From Microstegium vimineum (taxonomy: Eukaryota; Streptophyta; Magnoliopsida; Poales; Poaceae), in the NCBI GenBank assembly GCA_022036555.1, contig CM039119.1, forward strand, positions 5,022,001 through 5,086,000: 64,000 nucleotides of DNA, given 5' to 3'. Under the pieces are notes generated by a model. That model saw only the letters and a program-made list of their open reading frames with translations. It had not been told where the DNA came from and did not search any database. Shown here in pieces: positions 19,955 to 34,195 of this stretch; the stretch's first letter is position 1, and each line of letters starts with the position of its first letter. The translations under genes and the position numbers were made by a program.

Positions 19955-21093
19955 CTGCTGGGAGCTGAATCTGTCGGTTAGTTTTTTCAGTTACTTAATT
20001 ATTCACAGACCAACCACTGTGCCGACAAGTGGCTGCTAATCAATCAATCAATCTAGTGACCAAAGCTGAATCCGTCCTTCAATTATTCAGTCAATTCAAA
20101 ATGTACGAGTCGTACCTTGTTTTATTTGCTGTCTGTTTATGTTATTTGGAAACCGTCGCGCGTATTACACTTATGCACATGTTTGTATGCGTCATCCTTA
20201 ACCGGCAACAAGAAGAAGAAAAAATCATCGGTCCTCTCGTAGCCACGCGCTCTCCATCCATCGAACTGCGTACTTTTGGATAAATTGTATACCCATACGA
20301 CGATATGGTTGTCGTATAGAAACATAGGAATTTTTTTTTTTTGAGCTACGAATGAGTACGTGGTGTGTCTGAAGCTTCGTAGAAACGAATATATATACAG
20401 TAGTACAAGCGTACAACAAACAACGGGCGTATATACATGTATTATACATGTACGCAGCCGTACTGTTTCTGACGACAAACCATGAAACCAGAGGCAGCGA
20501 AGTCAAGAAGTGCTGCTGCAAGTACCGAGATCCAACGAGCCCTACACGATGTTGGCTCCTCCATGTACAACCTGAGTCGTACCCTGAACAAATCCATCAT
20601 TACAATACATTATCCTTACAAAATGCTAGTAATATCTAATTGGCGATTTATCAATGATGAAATCCAGATCGACTGCATTGTTATCCAGTTTTGGTTGAGA
20701 GATGACTAGCTAACTAACGGGATATATATATATCGGTCAGGCCACGTATACACACTGCTAGCTCAATAATATTTTTACTCAATAATTGTGCACTTGATGT
20801 TTTTAATCTCTGCGTGTATGTATGACTTATGAAAGTCCCTGTCATATCTATCATTCTAGCAAATCCATAGTTTGCTTAATTTTTATAATTAGATTAGATA
20901 GATAGTTGAATATATATTTTTTATAATAAACTTACCTGAAGATATAAATGTTCATATATTTTTTATAAACATAGCCAAAACTGAAAAAGTTTGATGGACA
21001 AAGAGAGTACTTTCCATCGTACCTGTTTCATAAGGTTGGTCTATAAGAAAGAACTCGTCGATAGCATCATTAAATTCTAAAATAAATCTAGTA

Positions 21094-21351
21094 CTCCCTC
21101 CGTCCACGAAAGAATCAATTCCTAGAATTCGTGTCAGTCAAACTTTTAAAACTTTAACTAACTTTATAGAAAAATGTAACAACATCTATGACTTAAAATG
21201 AACACCATGTAAAAATATGTTTTTAGATAAATTTAATGATACTAGTTTGATATCATAACTTTTAATACTTTATTCTACAAATTTTGGTCAAAGTTTAAAA
21301 AATTTGACTTAGGACAAATCCAGAAATTCATTCTTTCGTGGACGGAGGGAG
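21094..21351. mobile_element. Stowaway MITE (258 bp)
   Basis: CTCCCTCCGTCCACGAAAGAAT at the left is matched by its complement at the right, with TA duplications at 21092-21093 and 21352-21353. This is the classic Tc1/mariner-type Stowaway of grasses. Confidence 0.92.
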
Positions 21352-21353
21352 TA

Positions 21354-22464
21354 AAATACAAACACCCGTACCAAGTCAAGTGGACAGGTTCCACCACAAG
21401 AAACCTAACCAGCTGATCTATGATTAGTTCTCATGTACATCATGACTATACTTCTTGAGACAAGTATTGTAGCATTGTGTTAGACGTTTATTACATTTGA
21501 ATGTGACCACCCTTTTAGGCCCATAGAGAGACAATCACACATGTCTCAGTGTAAAAAAGAGAATACAAGGCACACCACTTCCCACCTTGTTATTTCCTCG
21601 GACTTAAACATGGTACAACAATGTCATGAATCAAAGTTAATTTGCACCGCCTTCTCTGAAAAAAAGTCTTAATTAATCTCATGGGGTACTACTTAAAAAC
21701 ATAGTTAGCTTAATAATTCATATTTTAACAATTCATAATTAAAACTTTGTATTCTCTTGGTGTGCAACATGATCGATCATACCAAGTTCTTACATAGAGA
21801 ATAATTCAATGAGTAAGTTGTCATAGTTTCTTACAACTGATATTGCTAGTCTCCTCAATTTTGCAACAATCATTTATTAAAAAAAATCAACTAGCTGAAA
21901 CAGATAGCTACATGATATAAAAGGTTAATCTTTAGCATCAGAAGTCTAAGCTACAATGCTATGCGCAATGTAGATATTCTACAACATGATTGCAGTTACA
22001 GTTTCTCCGTCACCACTCTTTGTACTAACATTTAATCTAACCATATAAGAAGCAAACTGACTTAAATCTAAATATCTATTAACCATATTTTAACATTTGG
22101 GTTAACTACCTACTATAACAAAGGTGAATAACGAAAGTGCAAGCACTATTTTGCCGTTTATAGTGATAAAAACTATAATTACTAATAAGGTTTACTGAAA
22201 CCCTAAAATTACAAAACACGATAGCTTTTAATTATTAGTTTTATAATCACATAATTTTAATGTTTAAATAGATTGAAAATTTTGCTAAATCTTTAACATA
22301 GTTTGAAGGTATTAGGCATATATTCTTAGAAGAATATAGTGGTAAATATATGCAAAAAGTGTAAAAGTCATTGCACACAGTATTTTGACCGAAACCACTT
22401 TTAGATAACTTTATTATGTACAAGTACCAGCAGTGCTTTTGGATTACCTTAAGTTTGGGAGTTA
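21354..22464. other. AT-rich intergenic, nothing recognised
   Basis: AT-rich, with only short frames. No transposon end or gene was recognised. Confidence 0.45.
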
Positions 22465-25400
22465 TGTGACACCCGTGTCAAGTTGCATTAGATCATCATT
22501 AGCACTAAGCAATCATTCATTGCATATGTTTGCATTGCTACATCATGTGTGTGTTTATATGCTTGAAACTAGAATTGAATAGGTGTTGTGCTAATCTGTG
22601 TTAACATGTTGGTTAAACTTGCTTGCTTAGAGTAATAGGGTTTGCTTTTGTTTAGTACCCTGCTTAGTTTTATCGAATAAAAGAAAATGGAAAGAAATCA
22701 GAATTGAGACAGGCGAGCACCACCCTCGATCTCGACCACGCTGATGACGTGACGGAACGAGGTTCGATCGAAGACCGAGCAGAGGCTCGACCGAACGAGG
22801 CTCGATAGTAGTCTATCGACGCCCCCTCGCCATCGACCCCCTCGACTTCGACCCCTCGAAGTTACGAACCGAGGCTTGAGCGAACGACCCCGCACGGAAG
22901 GCTCGACCGAGTCGGAGGCTCGATCAGCCCATCGACCCTACCCTCGATATCGACCCCTCTCCCGCACCCTCGCCCGCACGCACGTGCCGCGCACGCTCGC
23001 GCGCACTCACCCGACCGTGGCTGAGCCGTACGTCGGAGTCATCCACCGCGTGGCCGACGATGCCTGACCGCGGAAGTGGAACACGCCATCGCCGCCGCTT
23101 CGGCACTGCGCCGACATCGCTGTCGCCGATCGCCCTGTCTCACTCAAATCCGCGTTAACGGCGCTAGGACCAAGTCGGCACCGTTCTTCCGCCGCTGACG
23201 CCCTGCTTCGCCGCCGCAGACCTGCCAGCCACCCTGCCGCGTGCCGCGCCGTCGTTTCGCAATAACGCCACCGCAGAGCCGCGTCCGATCAGCGCCCCGC
23301 CTTGTCTCTTTCGCAATCAAGCGCGAATCCGAGCTAAAGGCGCGTCGACCAAGTCTTGATCCGCTCTGCGCCGCTCGCCGCAAGCACGCCAGCGTCGCTG
23401 CCACCGCCGCACCATCGCATCACGTCCCCTCTGGTCGCGCCGGTCGGCCATGACCAAGCAAAGAGGAGCGCCTATACCTCCTCCACCTCCCGCACCCGTC
23501 CACACTCATCCGCACTCGCGCAATCGCTCGCATTCCTCTGCCATCACTAGCCGAGAGCTCTGAGCACCGCAAGCGCCTTCTTCTCCAATCCACCACCACC
23601 CGAGCTCCTCTGCTCAATCCCTCTCGCTCTAGCTTTCGCCTTTGCCTCGCAACCACGCTGCTCGCCTCTTCTTCCCCAGCCATGGACTCCAGTCGCCGGA
23701 ACGTCCCCGCCGTTCCTCGATCGCGAGTCGCCACCGCACTGATCGACCAAGCGTTCACCGTTCGCCGTCTCGTCTCCGACGCCTCCATCTTCGTGGAAGC
23801 ATCGCCGAAGTTAACCGAGGTGAGAACGCCTTCTCCCTAGCTTCAGTTCGACCCGTGTCGTCACAGCACCATTGGTCGTGCGCCATTGCCGCCGCCGCGG
23901 AGCTTGCACGTGGCTAGGTTTCCACAGAGCCTCTTTGGCTTAGCTAGCCCTTGAGCCGCACTCACCACATCACCACGATGCTCACGCACCCCAGCGCCGA
24001 GCCTCGCGTCGCCGGTGATCACTTCGCCGTGTAGCACCGCCACCGCACACCGTCGACCCCTCTTCACGGTCACAACAGTTCAACCAACACCACCAGTGGA
24101 TGCGCGTAAGTCATCCCGAGCCTAGCACAACCAACCCCACCGCCGAAGACTTCACCGTCGGCAAGAACACGTCGATCCGCACCGTTCTCTGTTTCCGATC
24201 GACGGTAGCTGGACCTCGAGTAATCGAGGGTCATGGTCGTCAGTTGCCTCGAGCGCCCTGCGTGCCTCGAGCCCGTTCCCGAAATGATTTCCTATTCTAT
24301 TTTCAGTGATTTGTATGCCATGCTTGTTTGTTTATATCTAGAGTTTGGTGAAATCCTTGTTGTTAGATTCTGTAAGTTATAGCCTGTTTTATCCTGCTAA
24401 GCTAGTAGCTCTAGTCCTTAGTAGCTTTGTGGCAGTTCTCTGGTCCTATGCTTAGAACCTCTGTAGTGTGTTAAATCTTGTTCAAGCATCATCCCTGCAC
24501 CATTCAGTTATTTATTTATGCATTGCAATCATTTAGGATCCGTGGAGGAACATCAGGAGCCCACAGAAACTGAAGTCCAGGAGGTACGGGAGCTGTACGA
24601 GGAGTACCAAGAGCTCGACACTAACCTTCCTGAGTGCCCTGACCACCAGCCCTCCACCTTCTCTCAAGGCAAGCCCCGGAGCATTCTTAAGCCTCCCAGT
24701 ATTTACAAATTAATCTACTTGAGTATTTTATACTGTGATGCATTAGGTGACAGGAGTTGTTTGAATCCCAAATTGATGCATTACCTTCCTTGATTATTGT
24801 TTTACCTACCTTGTTACCCTGTTAATAATAAAGTAAAAGCAACCGCTTAGCATGCTTAGAATAATTGGTTACCTTTCTTTTTATGTTTCGTATTATCCCT
24901 TGAGGGTAATACTATCACGGTTGGCTATATTCGCTATCGTGGAAAGAACCTATGGTAGTAATGAAATACGGTCAACTGGAAGGCAAGTGCACCAAGTGGT
25001 TTAGACTCGGGGGCAGTCCGTCCGTTGGATCGTGTAGGTTTGTATACGATGGTGGCCCTCTTACATCTTTGAATGCGCCCTTTCACATAGGGGCCGTTGT
25101 GAGTATCGACCCCGAAGCCAAGTAAACACTGTCCGGGCCGGTTCTCAGCCTACTGTGAGCACCCTCTAGACTGTAGATACGATCTGCCCCGTGGTGGCCA
25201 TCTATTTTCTACAATTGGGTGGACTACTCTGAGATCGCGTCGGTTACCACCTGGACTTTGTTGAGCGGTGACCTAATGCTGACCCGACGGGGAAAGTATG
25301 GGCGTGTGTTAAAGGTAATCTTACCAGCTGGTGTATATCGATTCGAATTGGCGCCCCCCACTGGATATGGGGGATTATGCTGAGCTTCACCACGGTACAA

Positions 25401-26148
25401 CTCCATGTGACATCGTAATGATTCTACTAAAATGTTGATGAAGGAACTGGATATATGTTACTATATTGTTTGATTAGAATCAAGTGTGTGCTCTAGTATA
25501 GATGCAAATAACCTAGAAATAATTAGTAGGATAAAAGATGACTGCTCATCGCATCATTAAAGTAAACTCTTTTTAATTTAAGCATTTCCGCAAAGTAAAG
25601 CTTACCCAACTCCAGATACAGCCATGCATATCCTTGGAGTCTTTATTTTCAGTTAGACGGGTAAGTCTAGCTTAGTACATTCCCATACTCAGGGTTTATC
25701 CCGTTTGTTGCAGATGGCCAAGAATACTTCGGCTATTGTAAGCACTGTCTCTATCCTATTGAAGGAGAAGAGGAGTAGGCCTTGGGCAAGGTCTTCTACA
25801 AGCTCATCTTTTGCTATTGTTGGACGTGACATCATGGGCACCCCTATCTTTTAAGACTCTGAGATCAGTTTCAAACAATGTTTTATTTGGCCACAGGTGT
25901 TGTGGCGTAAGTACTATTTTTATTTGGAACAAAGTGTTGTAATAACTTTATTTCGTACTTTAAGTATTTTCGGTTGATTTGTGGCTCGTTCGAATGGGTA
26001 TCCCTGAATGTACGCGATCCTGAGTTGATGTTAGAAATCCTTCGAGATTTCCGGACTACCGGGATTATAGGGGCTCAAGTGTTTTAAGTGGTAGTTAAGT
26101 CAGCTACCTTAGCACTTGATCTCTTATAATTTGGGCGGTTCCGTCACA
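22465..26148 (+). mobile_element. long solo LTR, Tekay/Del-like (TGTGACACCC...GTCACA)
   Basis: It begins TGTGACACCCGTGTC and ends GGGCGGTTCCGTCACA, the inverted TGTGAC termini typical of long LTRs of chromovirus-type gypsy elements. A GC-rich block (22700-24300) is followed by AT-rich DNA, as in the related 41449-44302 element. A short Glu-rich open stretch near 24540-24680 matches a similar stretch near 43050-43120 in position. Flanks AGTTA and GTATA do not form a clean duplication, so this may be a recombinant. No gag or pol is present. Confidence 0.65.
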
Positions 26149-26680
26149 GTATAACATATATTAAAATTTATTTATTGAAAAATTAATGCACAAAAACACC
26201 CCTTTCAGTTTTTTTTTCAAAAGTAGCCCATATACAGAAGCCAACTTAAAAAACGAGAGCCCAAATGAATAAATCCTAATTAAGCTGGCTGCACATGTTT
26301 TTTTTAAAAAAAAAACTAAGCTACACATATGTTGAACATCAGCAAGCATAGATATGCTGTACACACTCTCCTTTTCAGAAAGTCTTGTGATTGTTATGCA
26401 GACTCTCCATTCTTGTCGAAAGTCTTGTGTTTCATGTGTTGAATTTTCTATGAAAGTAAGGAGAGGCTTCTTTAATTATCTTCTATCTTTGGATCCCTCT
26501 TTTTAAGCTTTCATGGCACCAATTTGTATGTAGCGGGGGCTTAGGAGAGGTTCCATACTTCGAGTAGCGGTAGTGGGGCCTGAACCCACCACCACGCCTT
26601 GGTGCTAGATCCACCACTGGCTATAAGCAGCTACGCTATAATTCTTGAAATAATTATTTGACTGGCCTTGATCTTTTTAC
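26149..26680. other. intergenic with a hAT-type end near 26621
   Basis: GATCCACCACTG ends near 26621. Its complement, CAGTGGTGGATC, is a frequent hAT-like MITE end, but no partner end was found. No gene was seen. Confidence 0.35.
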
Positions 26681-26711
26681 GGGAGGAGGAGGAGGAGGAG
26701 GAGGAGGAGGA
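26681..26711. repeat. (GGA)n microsatellite
   Basis: About ten GGA units in a row. Confidence 0.9.
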
Positions 26712-26965
26712 CTGGAGGAGGTAGTTAATTTCGTCTGGTGCTACTACAAAATTACTAAAATGATATCTCTTTTACTTAACATCTGCCCAGATATAGTAAA
26801 TATTATATATAAACATAAATAACGGGAAAAAAAGAAACACCTATCGTGGGGATTGGGTTACCGTCGCTATAATAGGCCTTGCATTCTCTAAGATTATATA
26901 AGTCGTTCTAATTTTTTTTATATACATACACGTACATTACATATAATCTTTAGGTTACATTATTA

Positions 26966-27101
26966 AGTGCGTTCCAAGTTATAAGTTACTTTGATTTTCT
27001 TTAATCTATTTTACTATGTATCTAGACATATTATTATATCTAGATACATAATAAAGTAGATGTAAAAAATCATAGCGACTTATAATTTAGAACGGAGGGA
27101 G
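26966..27101. mobile_element. Stowaway-like MITE, left end diverged
   Basis: The right end, ACTTATAATTTAGAACGG followed by AGGGAG and then TA, is typical Stowaway. The left end, GTTCCAAGTTATAAGT, is its diverged complement and is preceded by TA. Confidence 0.7.
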
Positions 27102-27103
27102 TA

Positions 27104-27899
27104 GTTAGATATGATAAAAGTTATATCTTGAAAAACAAAAAAGTTATATTTTGGAATCAAAGGAGTAGTATCGATCTCTATGCATGTCATAGTTACTAGA
27201 TACCTGTTTTATTGTTATTCTAACTCTTCATCCAAACACGTTTTCGGTTAGAGCTAATTCAGAACTAGTCTTGAGCAAGAAATTAACTCTAGCCTCTAGC
27301 CAAGTTAGAGTATCTAAACGGGGCCATTGCACGGTAGGACATGTACCTAAGGTCATCCTTAATGGAAGTTTCATGGCATAGTTTTAAACACAATAAAATT
27401 TAAAAACAGTGCAGAGTCACATAAAACTCTCATCACATCTCTCTTCATTGATACAATATCACATCAACATATTTAATGTACATGAAACTTGGATGCATAA
27501 AACTCCACTGAGACTAACCTAATAATCCCCTCCTGTCCACGTGGGGCTGGCGTAGCTAATCGCTCTTTGCTCGTGGGCTCTGCCGCCAGGATGGGCACAT
27601 ATAAGCAGACACGTGGTCTCGTTTGAGACGAGGAATATTATTGCCGACTGAGTTCTTGTTTTTTCCTTTTTGGAAAAGTTTTGCCGACTGAGTTGGGGGG
27701 CTTCATAGCTACTTTCTCGAGTTGGAGCTCCAATATGCATATATACTTCTTCCATCAAGTACACTTGTACATTTGGTTCCAATGAATCTCTCCCTTCTCC
27801 ATTTCTATATTCCTTTAAGCACTACGCAGTGACCAAGTGTATTATATATATATATATATTACAATACGGACGAGGAGTCCGTCGTCTCTAAACATCATG
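27104..27899. other. intergenic, arm A
   Basis: Mixed AT-rich sequence containing a small MITE-like stretch near 27226-27330. No gene was recognised. Confidence 0.35.
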
Positions 27900-28396
27900 A
27901 ATGCATGCATGGCTAGATACTCCTGTCTGTGTAGACTGGAACAAAGAATCTGGCTAGATATAGTAGATATAATACTGCAATCGTTAGTGTAGACTGATCA
28001 CTTACAATGATCGCAGCTCACTGTTATTACTAGCATCAAGCTGGCAACAAATTAAAATCAACTGGGTACATGCATGCATGTATCGATGCATGTGACAAGA
28101 ATATATTCGTTCGACATTATCGGTTGGTCTTATCTAACTTCATGTGGCATGCATTGGATGGATTATATTCTTTTAGTTTCCACCTTTATTTGGTTTGTTT
28201 TCTTTGTGCATATATACTCAATCTTTCTTAGCGTAGACAGTAGAAAAGGTATATATGCATAGACTGTGGCAGAAAAAGTTATCCCTTGTCACTGTTGACG
28301 TTGGCGTTCATATATTCTTAGTCTCAAAGATGGATTATTTTTGCCGAGAGAGTGGGACCATTGTCTATCTCTCCCACTCTGTTAGCAAAATAGCAG

Positions 28397-28446
28397 GGTC
28401 CTATATATTTAGAGCGCTATATATATAAATATATATGACCCTGCAA
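28397..28446. repeat. inverted repeat GCAGGGTC/GACCCTGC
   Basis: GCAGGGTC and GACCCTGC flank an AT-rich loop of about 34 bases. TTTAGAGCGC-type units follow up to 28485. It may be a MITE fragment. Confidence 0.45.
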
Positions 28447-29069
28447 TTTAGCACACCTAGCGCTCTAAATAGTCATTTAGAGCGTCGGTCAGCCATCAAG
28501 TACCATAATCATAAAAGTTACTATTAATTCTCGCAACCCTAAAAAGCAGTCATTAGTGAGCCCCATTCCTACAACCGTAAAAGTTACTGATAATTATCAT
28601 CCTGTGACTATAACTAATAGCTGAACTTTTACGATTGTCAGATGAGAATTACTAGTAACTTTTCCTAATATGTGTGTGTGTGGACCAATCACCGTGCGGA
28701 CAAGTGGCTGCGTGATATCTAGCTATGATAGTTATCTCTTGATTGTAGTGCAGTACTTATTGTCTATTGTATCCTAACTTAAAACAGGATAAGGTTCTTG
28801 AGATGGAATAAGAAGGAAATTATATAGAGTGGGCCGGTGCATGAGCCCATCCAGATCGAGTAGTCAACGACTCCAACTGCAGCGACGTGCGTGCCGATCG
28901 ATACAATTCATATCGCGCGAGACGCTGAGACGCAGTGGCATGCAGCAGTGACCAGTGAGTAGTGGCACTGTGCAGCGCAGCGACGTGCGGTGCATCAGTC
29001 TCAACAGTAACGTGCCTGTCGTGTGCGTACGTGACGTGCCACCAAATTGACACTTTGACTATATATGTA

Positions 29070-29328
29070 CTCCCCCGTCCCAGAAAAAAAGTCGTTATGA
29101 GAAACGTGCTGGTTAAACTTTCTTAACTTTGACTAAATTTATAGAAAATGTGTGCAACATTTATATCTCTAAATAAGTTTATTATTAAAATATATTCAAA
29201 GATCTATCTAATGATACTAATTACGTATCATAAATATTATTATTTTGTTAAATATAGTTGGTCAAAGTTTATATTTGTTGGTTTTTAGGGAAGCGAAAAT
29301 GACTCTTTTTTTTTTTGGACAGGGAGAG
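29070..29328. mobile_element. Stowaway MITE (259 bp) with an empty site elsewhere in the window
   Basis: CTCCCCCGTCCCAG at the left and a GGACAGGGAGAG right end are flanked by TA. The third copy of this region has GACACTTTGACTC directly joined to TACGCAG (near 48431), so it lacks the insertion. Confidence 0.85.
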
Positions 29329-29548
29329 TATTTACGCAGCATATTCGACTGGAAGCTCTAGGGTTCCCATATATATCTGCCTGCGTAGGAGTATATCCCA
29401 TTCCCATCCATCCAACCTGTCTGAATCTGGAGGCATCAGTGGCGTGCGTGCTTCATCTCATTCAGGTCACCACACGTACTCTACACTGTTGCAGGATTCA
29501 GATTCAGCGAGGCCGGCCGGCGGCTCCTCCACTCCAGCAGTGCAAGTT

Positions 29549-29575
29549 GGACACGGACACGGACACGGACACGGG
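29549..29575 (+). repeat. (ACACGG)n hexamer expansion
   Basis: Four hexamer units after GTTGG. The paralogous sites near 46205 and 48650 have at most one to two units. Confidence 0.8.
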
Positions 29576-29923
29576 GCGTCGTCGGCTTGCCGTTACTTAC
29601 ACACTTATTGCAAACATCAAGATGCATGACACTGATCGATCACTGATGGCCGGACGACGACAAACGGCGGCACCACCGATCGGATCGGAGAAAGCCGCGC
29701 AATAGTCAATGATGGCAGCTGCTGTTGACCCGCGCATGTATTTTGTGGAGTCATTATCTACCGTGAACACTGCTTCTAGAGGAGACGTATTTTCTCCATT
29801 TTAAATTATAAAATATTTTGGGTTTTTTAAATTCACGATGAACCCTACTTCTATCATCCAACTTGATTTGTTATTACACTCAGCTAGCTAGATTTAGACA
29901 CTGTTTGGATTCGTTAATAACCA

Positions 29924-30179
29924 CTCTCTCCATTCCAAATTATAAGTCATTTCAAAATTCTTGGAGAGTCAAAAACATCTCAAGATTAACCAAAATTATA
30001 GAGAAAATTATAAAAATTTATGACATCAAATATATATACTTTGAAAATATAATTGATAAATAATCTAATGATACTTAGTTGGCATCACAAATATTATTAT
30101 ACTATTATATACAAATTTGATTTGCATGTTTTGACTCTCCAAGATTGTTGAAATGACTTATAATTTGGGATGAAGAGAG
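29924..30179. mobile_element. Stowaway-type MITE inside a larger MITE-like region
   Basis: CTCTCTCCATTCCAAATTAT and its complement at the right bound 256 bases, with TA on the right side. The surrounding 29895-30440 region has CTGTTTGGATTCGTTAA and ACCCAAACCGAAC near its ends, so it may be an older, larger MITE. Confidence 0.7.
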
Positions 30180-30499
30180 TAGCAATTAGCAAATGAAAGC
30201 TACCAAATAGTTGTTTATTAATGGGATTATAGCTAACCTATTAGTTAAGCCAGATAATAGTTAGTAGTACTTCGTTTACGAAAGCCAGATAGTAGCTTTT
30301 TATCAGCTAGATAGTTCATGATCTTGAGCTATTAGTTAGACGACTATTAGCTAATTAAGATGTTTATAGATCAACTATTGCTAATTTTAACTACGTACTA
30401 ACGACAATTAGTAGTAATATAGACCCAAACCGAACGTTACTATATATAGATACTCTTCTAGCTATAGGCAAGTTGGATTTCTCTATGCCGTTTCAATTC

Positions 30500-33400
30500 C
30501 ACCAAGTCCGTATAAAAATACCATACAAATGTCATGATGGGCACTTCGTCTTCTAGAACAAACCGAGGCGTGCATGATTACTCGTTAGCTGGATCGGAGT
30601 ATAGACGACCATGTCCATGTCACCATAATAAATCAATACAAAATGTGAACACATGCAATTTGTTTTCTTTTTGCCACTGAGCACCACTCCTCCCCCGAAA
30701 CACTTCAAATAAATCTGCGAGGACCACACACTGTCCCTTGAGAGAAAATACAAATTAAACCACATATGGCACACACAGTAGAGAAGGGCATGCACGAGGA
30801 CCCTTCCCTGCTTTTTTTCCTTCAATACGTGCATAAAACGTGAGAATTGATGAAGTCTGCGTCAACTTGGCACAGAAGCTCCAAGAACTATAAAAAGAAG
30901 ACAATGGAATTAAACAACTAAATTATTGTTACCGTTAGCAAATACATGTGTTCTTTTAATTTAGATTACGTGTAGTAGTTAAATTTCAAGAGCTTCACAA
31001 ACCATATATAAAACATTACCACTATATATTCATACCATTTTTTCCAACAACGTTTGCTAAGAAGTAATAGGAGTAGTCTGTCGTTAATGTCCTAGATGAC
31101 AGGTAAAAAATAATGAAGGTAGTGGCAGGTAATCAACGAGATCATATATATATGCAATGCAAGCGAAATCTGCAGATGTGATTCCGGAATCAGTATTGTG
31201 GTGTGAAGAAAACGACACCAAAGACTATTCAAATATTTCAGGTATATATGTCGTTGTTCCAACTTGTCTGATCGAACAATTTTCAGCAATTATTGTAGTA
31301 CAAAGAATTGCCCTACATTGGAAAAACATAGCTACGACAGGAACGTCTAGAGTCAGTTTCCAAGCCTATACAGTGCTAGGAGCAATGCTGATGGAGACAG
31401 GTCAGCATGTTGCGCCTTCTGATTGTACTGTATTATATATATCAGTGGCCACTGGCCAGTCACCTATGACTGATGCAATCACTGATGCGAGATCACTTAT
31501 TACATAATTAAACAACTAGTGTAGTTGGTTTGAACTTAAGGGTTTTTGGATCCTCTAAACTTTTTTTACGAAGTAGCTTAAAAAAGTTCCAATTGATCCA
31601 AATAATGCAGTTTATAATCTGCATTTTAACTATCCGGCCAACCACCCAGTTTATAAAAGAAATGCTTATAAGCTGTTGCCTCGACCTGTTACAGCTTATA
31701 AAAAATGGAGGACCCAGAGAAGGCCCTAAGTTAACCTTGACCTAATTTTCAGTCTTACGTGTCACTGTGATATTATAATTAAGGTGGAGCATTATAGATA
31801 CCCTAATCTTTTTGCAAATGCCAAATAATGAGACTGAAAAGTAACACAAAAAATTCTTGAATATGCAAACATCATAGGTTTGTTGAAGGCGCGTATGTTC
31901 ACATGGAAACTAAGTATGCTCAGGTGTGTGTTGCAAGGGCTCTTCCCACATCCTTTTTTTCTTCTTAATATAATGATATATAGCGCTCTTGCATGTTCAA
32001 AAAAAAAAGAATTAAAGCAAGCATGGATGTTAACAAATAATTGTCAAATCAGAAGAAAAAAAATGCACCACACGTTGCAAGTTGACTACATGATTGGAAT
32101 ATTCTAGAATACATTTCTTGCTGAGAGTCCACCACAACCCATTTCTTCAGAAATGCTGTCAAAGCAATAGCACGATGTGTGAACGATTAACATGACTATG
32201 TCGCAAAAGATCCAATGTGTACGGTGCATCTTCCTCCCTCAAACTGGAACTCGACGCACCGACCAAACCAATTGAGATCTTAGTTGACTTGTGTCTCTGA
32301 GATGACTCATGTGGCTCCACTAGGACAATATCGTTACTTAACAACAAGAGAAGATAAGAGATAAGGTCAGACCAGTGTGAGGAAAGACAAAAGTTATGCT
32401 TAGTGAAGGCCACATCTTCAGCAACGAAAGTGACCGATGTCAATGAATAATTTCTAGATGTGAATGATAATACATTTTAACCAAATCTTTTACAGAAGTA
32501 ACACCCGACATGTAGGCCCAACACTATCATGCATATGTGGTCCATCTGCCACATTGAAGGCTTGCAGCAATTTCATTGGTTAGTAACCTTTGACGCGCCA
32601 CTACAGGTACCATGTGTTGGAATGTGGCTACGAAGCAAACATGCCCTAATCCATTGCTTTGGTTATATATAATTTTATTTCTGCTAGAAGCCTTTGCTTG
32701 TTGCATCCATGTGACCTCCTTTATTGGAATGAATTTATATATTATATTACCAGTCTCATCCATTATTAGTTTTCTCTGGGAACCTTCTTCTGTAGTCTCC
32801 TGACTATTCCTTATACAAATTAAACATGTCAGAGTCCGCTGTAAGATTAACAGTACGTGACAGATTGGATATTCAGACACATTTACAGGTGCCTTTGGTT
32901 TTAAGTTGCCATTTGGCAATTACATGGTGGCGTGGGAACCAATAATCACCGTGAGGATACCAAGCTCTCCTTTTCTTCACAATAATTGACTTCCACTATA
33001 CCATGTTTGTCTAAAAATATATTTTTTTGAAATATCTTAGTTATTTAAATAGAATAGTATATCACTAGATTTGTAACCAAAAGCACTTTAAGCATGCTAT
33101 TTTTTGTGAGGATTTTATTAGCATGTCATATATATCTAGGTATTTGTATAAATGTTTCCTGAAAACATCAATAATGGCCAAACATTAGCAGTGAAATTTA
33201 TTTCAGAAATGGAGATTTAGCACACCTAAAAATTGGTCTACTCCTATATAGCTAGACACTAGAAAAGGATCATGCTGTCACGGTTGGCGGTATATTCTCC
33301 AAAGGGAATGGAGCGCATCATCTCATATATGCTAGACCACAACTATACAAGGCTGTAATCACCAAGAGGAGGTACGTTTTCTCTTTTGTTTAAACCGTAT

Positions 33401-34195
33401 CAAGAGTTGAAGGGATGAAAAGTGCATGCATCCAGTCAATGAGGCACGTTACCTTATCCTGCTACAAAGATTTGTTTAACAGTTTCTGCAGGTTGGTTGC
33501 TGCAGAGCTACACACTGCCTGCCTCTCTGAATATTCAGAAGTGTGCATGGATGCATATACAGACACGCATCATGCATAGAGTGGCTTAAACTACTGACAA
33601 TGATTCCACCATATTTTAACTGCATTATGGATTCAGTCCCGACCTTCCCCAGGCCGGTGCTGCTGTAGGCGAGCTACGTACGGTGGGCTTGACACTTGGA
33701 GCTAGGCATCGTGGAGGTTAAAATACAGTGCCATGATTGGCCGTTTTATAATCTTGCTTGCCTGACTGAATCTTGTTATATATGTGTAGTGGTCAAGTGG
33801 ATGATGCAAGTAATATAATTAAACTGGAAGCATATGCCGTCAGGTGGTTAATGAGCCTCTTAACGCAAACTGAATGAAAGTACCAACCAAACCTCTCTGG
33901 AACCTAGGCCTTTTTCATTGGTAACAAATGTGTGGCCCAAGACAGATAGCGCAAAGCAACGATGACTTTGGGTAAAAGAGTATAAATGTAACTGCCCGTT
34001 GTTTCTATCATCGTCTTTAATTATATAATATTAGACTTTGGGCCTTTAATTTGGGGTAATAAATAATGGTGGTGATTTTTATAAGTCCCATCAAAAATTC
34101 AGTTTGAATAGGAAGCACTTTAATTAGTTTCAAACACACTCCCTTACCTTATAAATCAATTATTTCTAGAATGTGTTTACTAGTCGATTTTATTT
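30500..34195. other. intergenic, no gene recognised
   Basis: Several short frames exist (for example 31157-31507 + and 32527-32919 -), but none shows a recognised motif, codon bias or splice context. I cannot assign transposon identity to this stretch. Confidence 0.4.

Noticed and set aside
22698..24309. GC-rich cluster of short frames considered as a host gene
   Set aside because: It lies wholly inside a long LTR with TGTGAC...GTCACA ends, and no frame exceeds about 120 codons.
31157..31507. Possible 116-codon gene
   Set aside because: No recognised motif, no splice context and no conserved partner in arm B.
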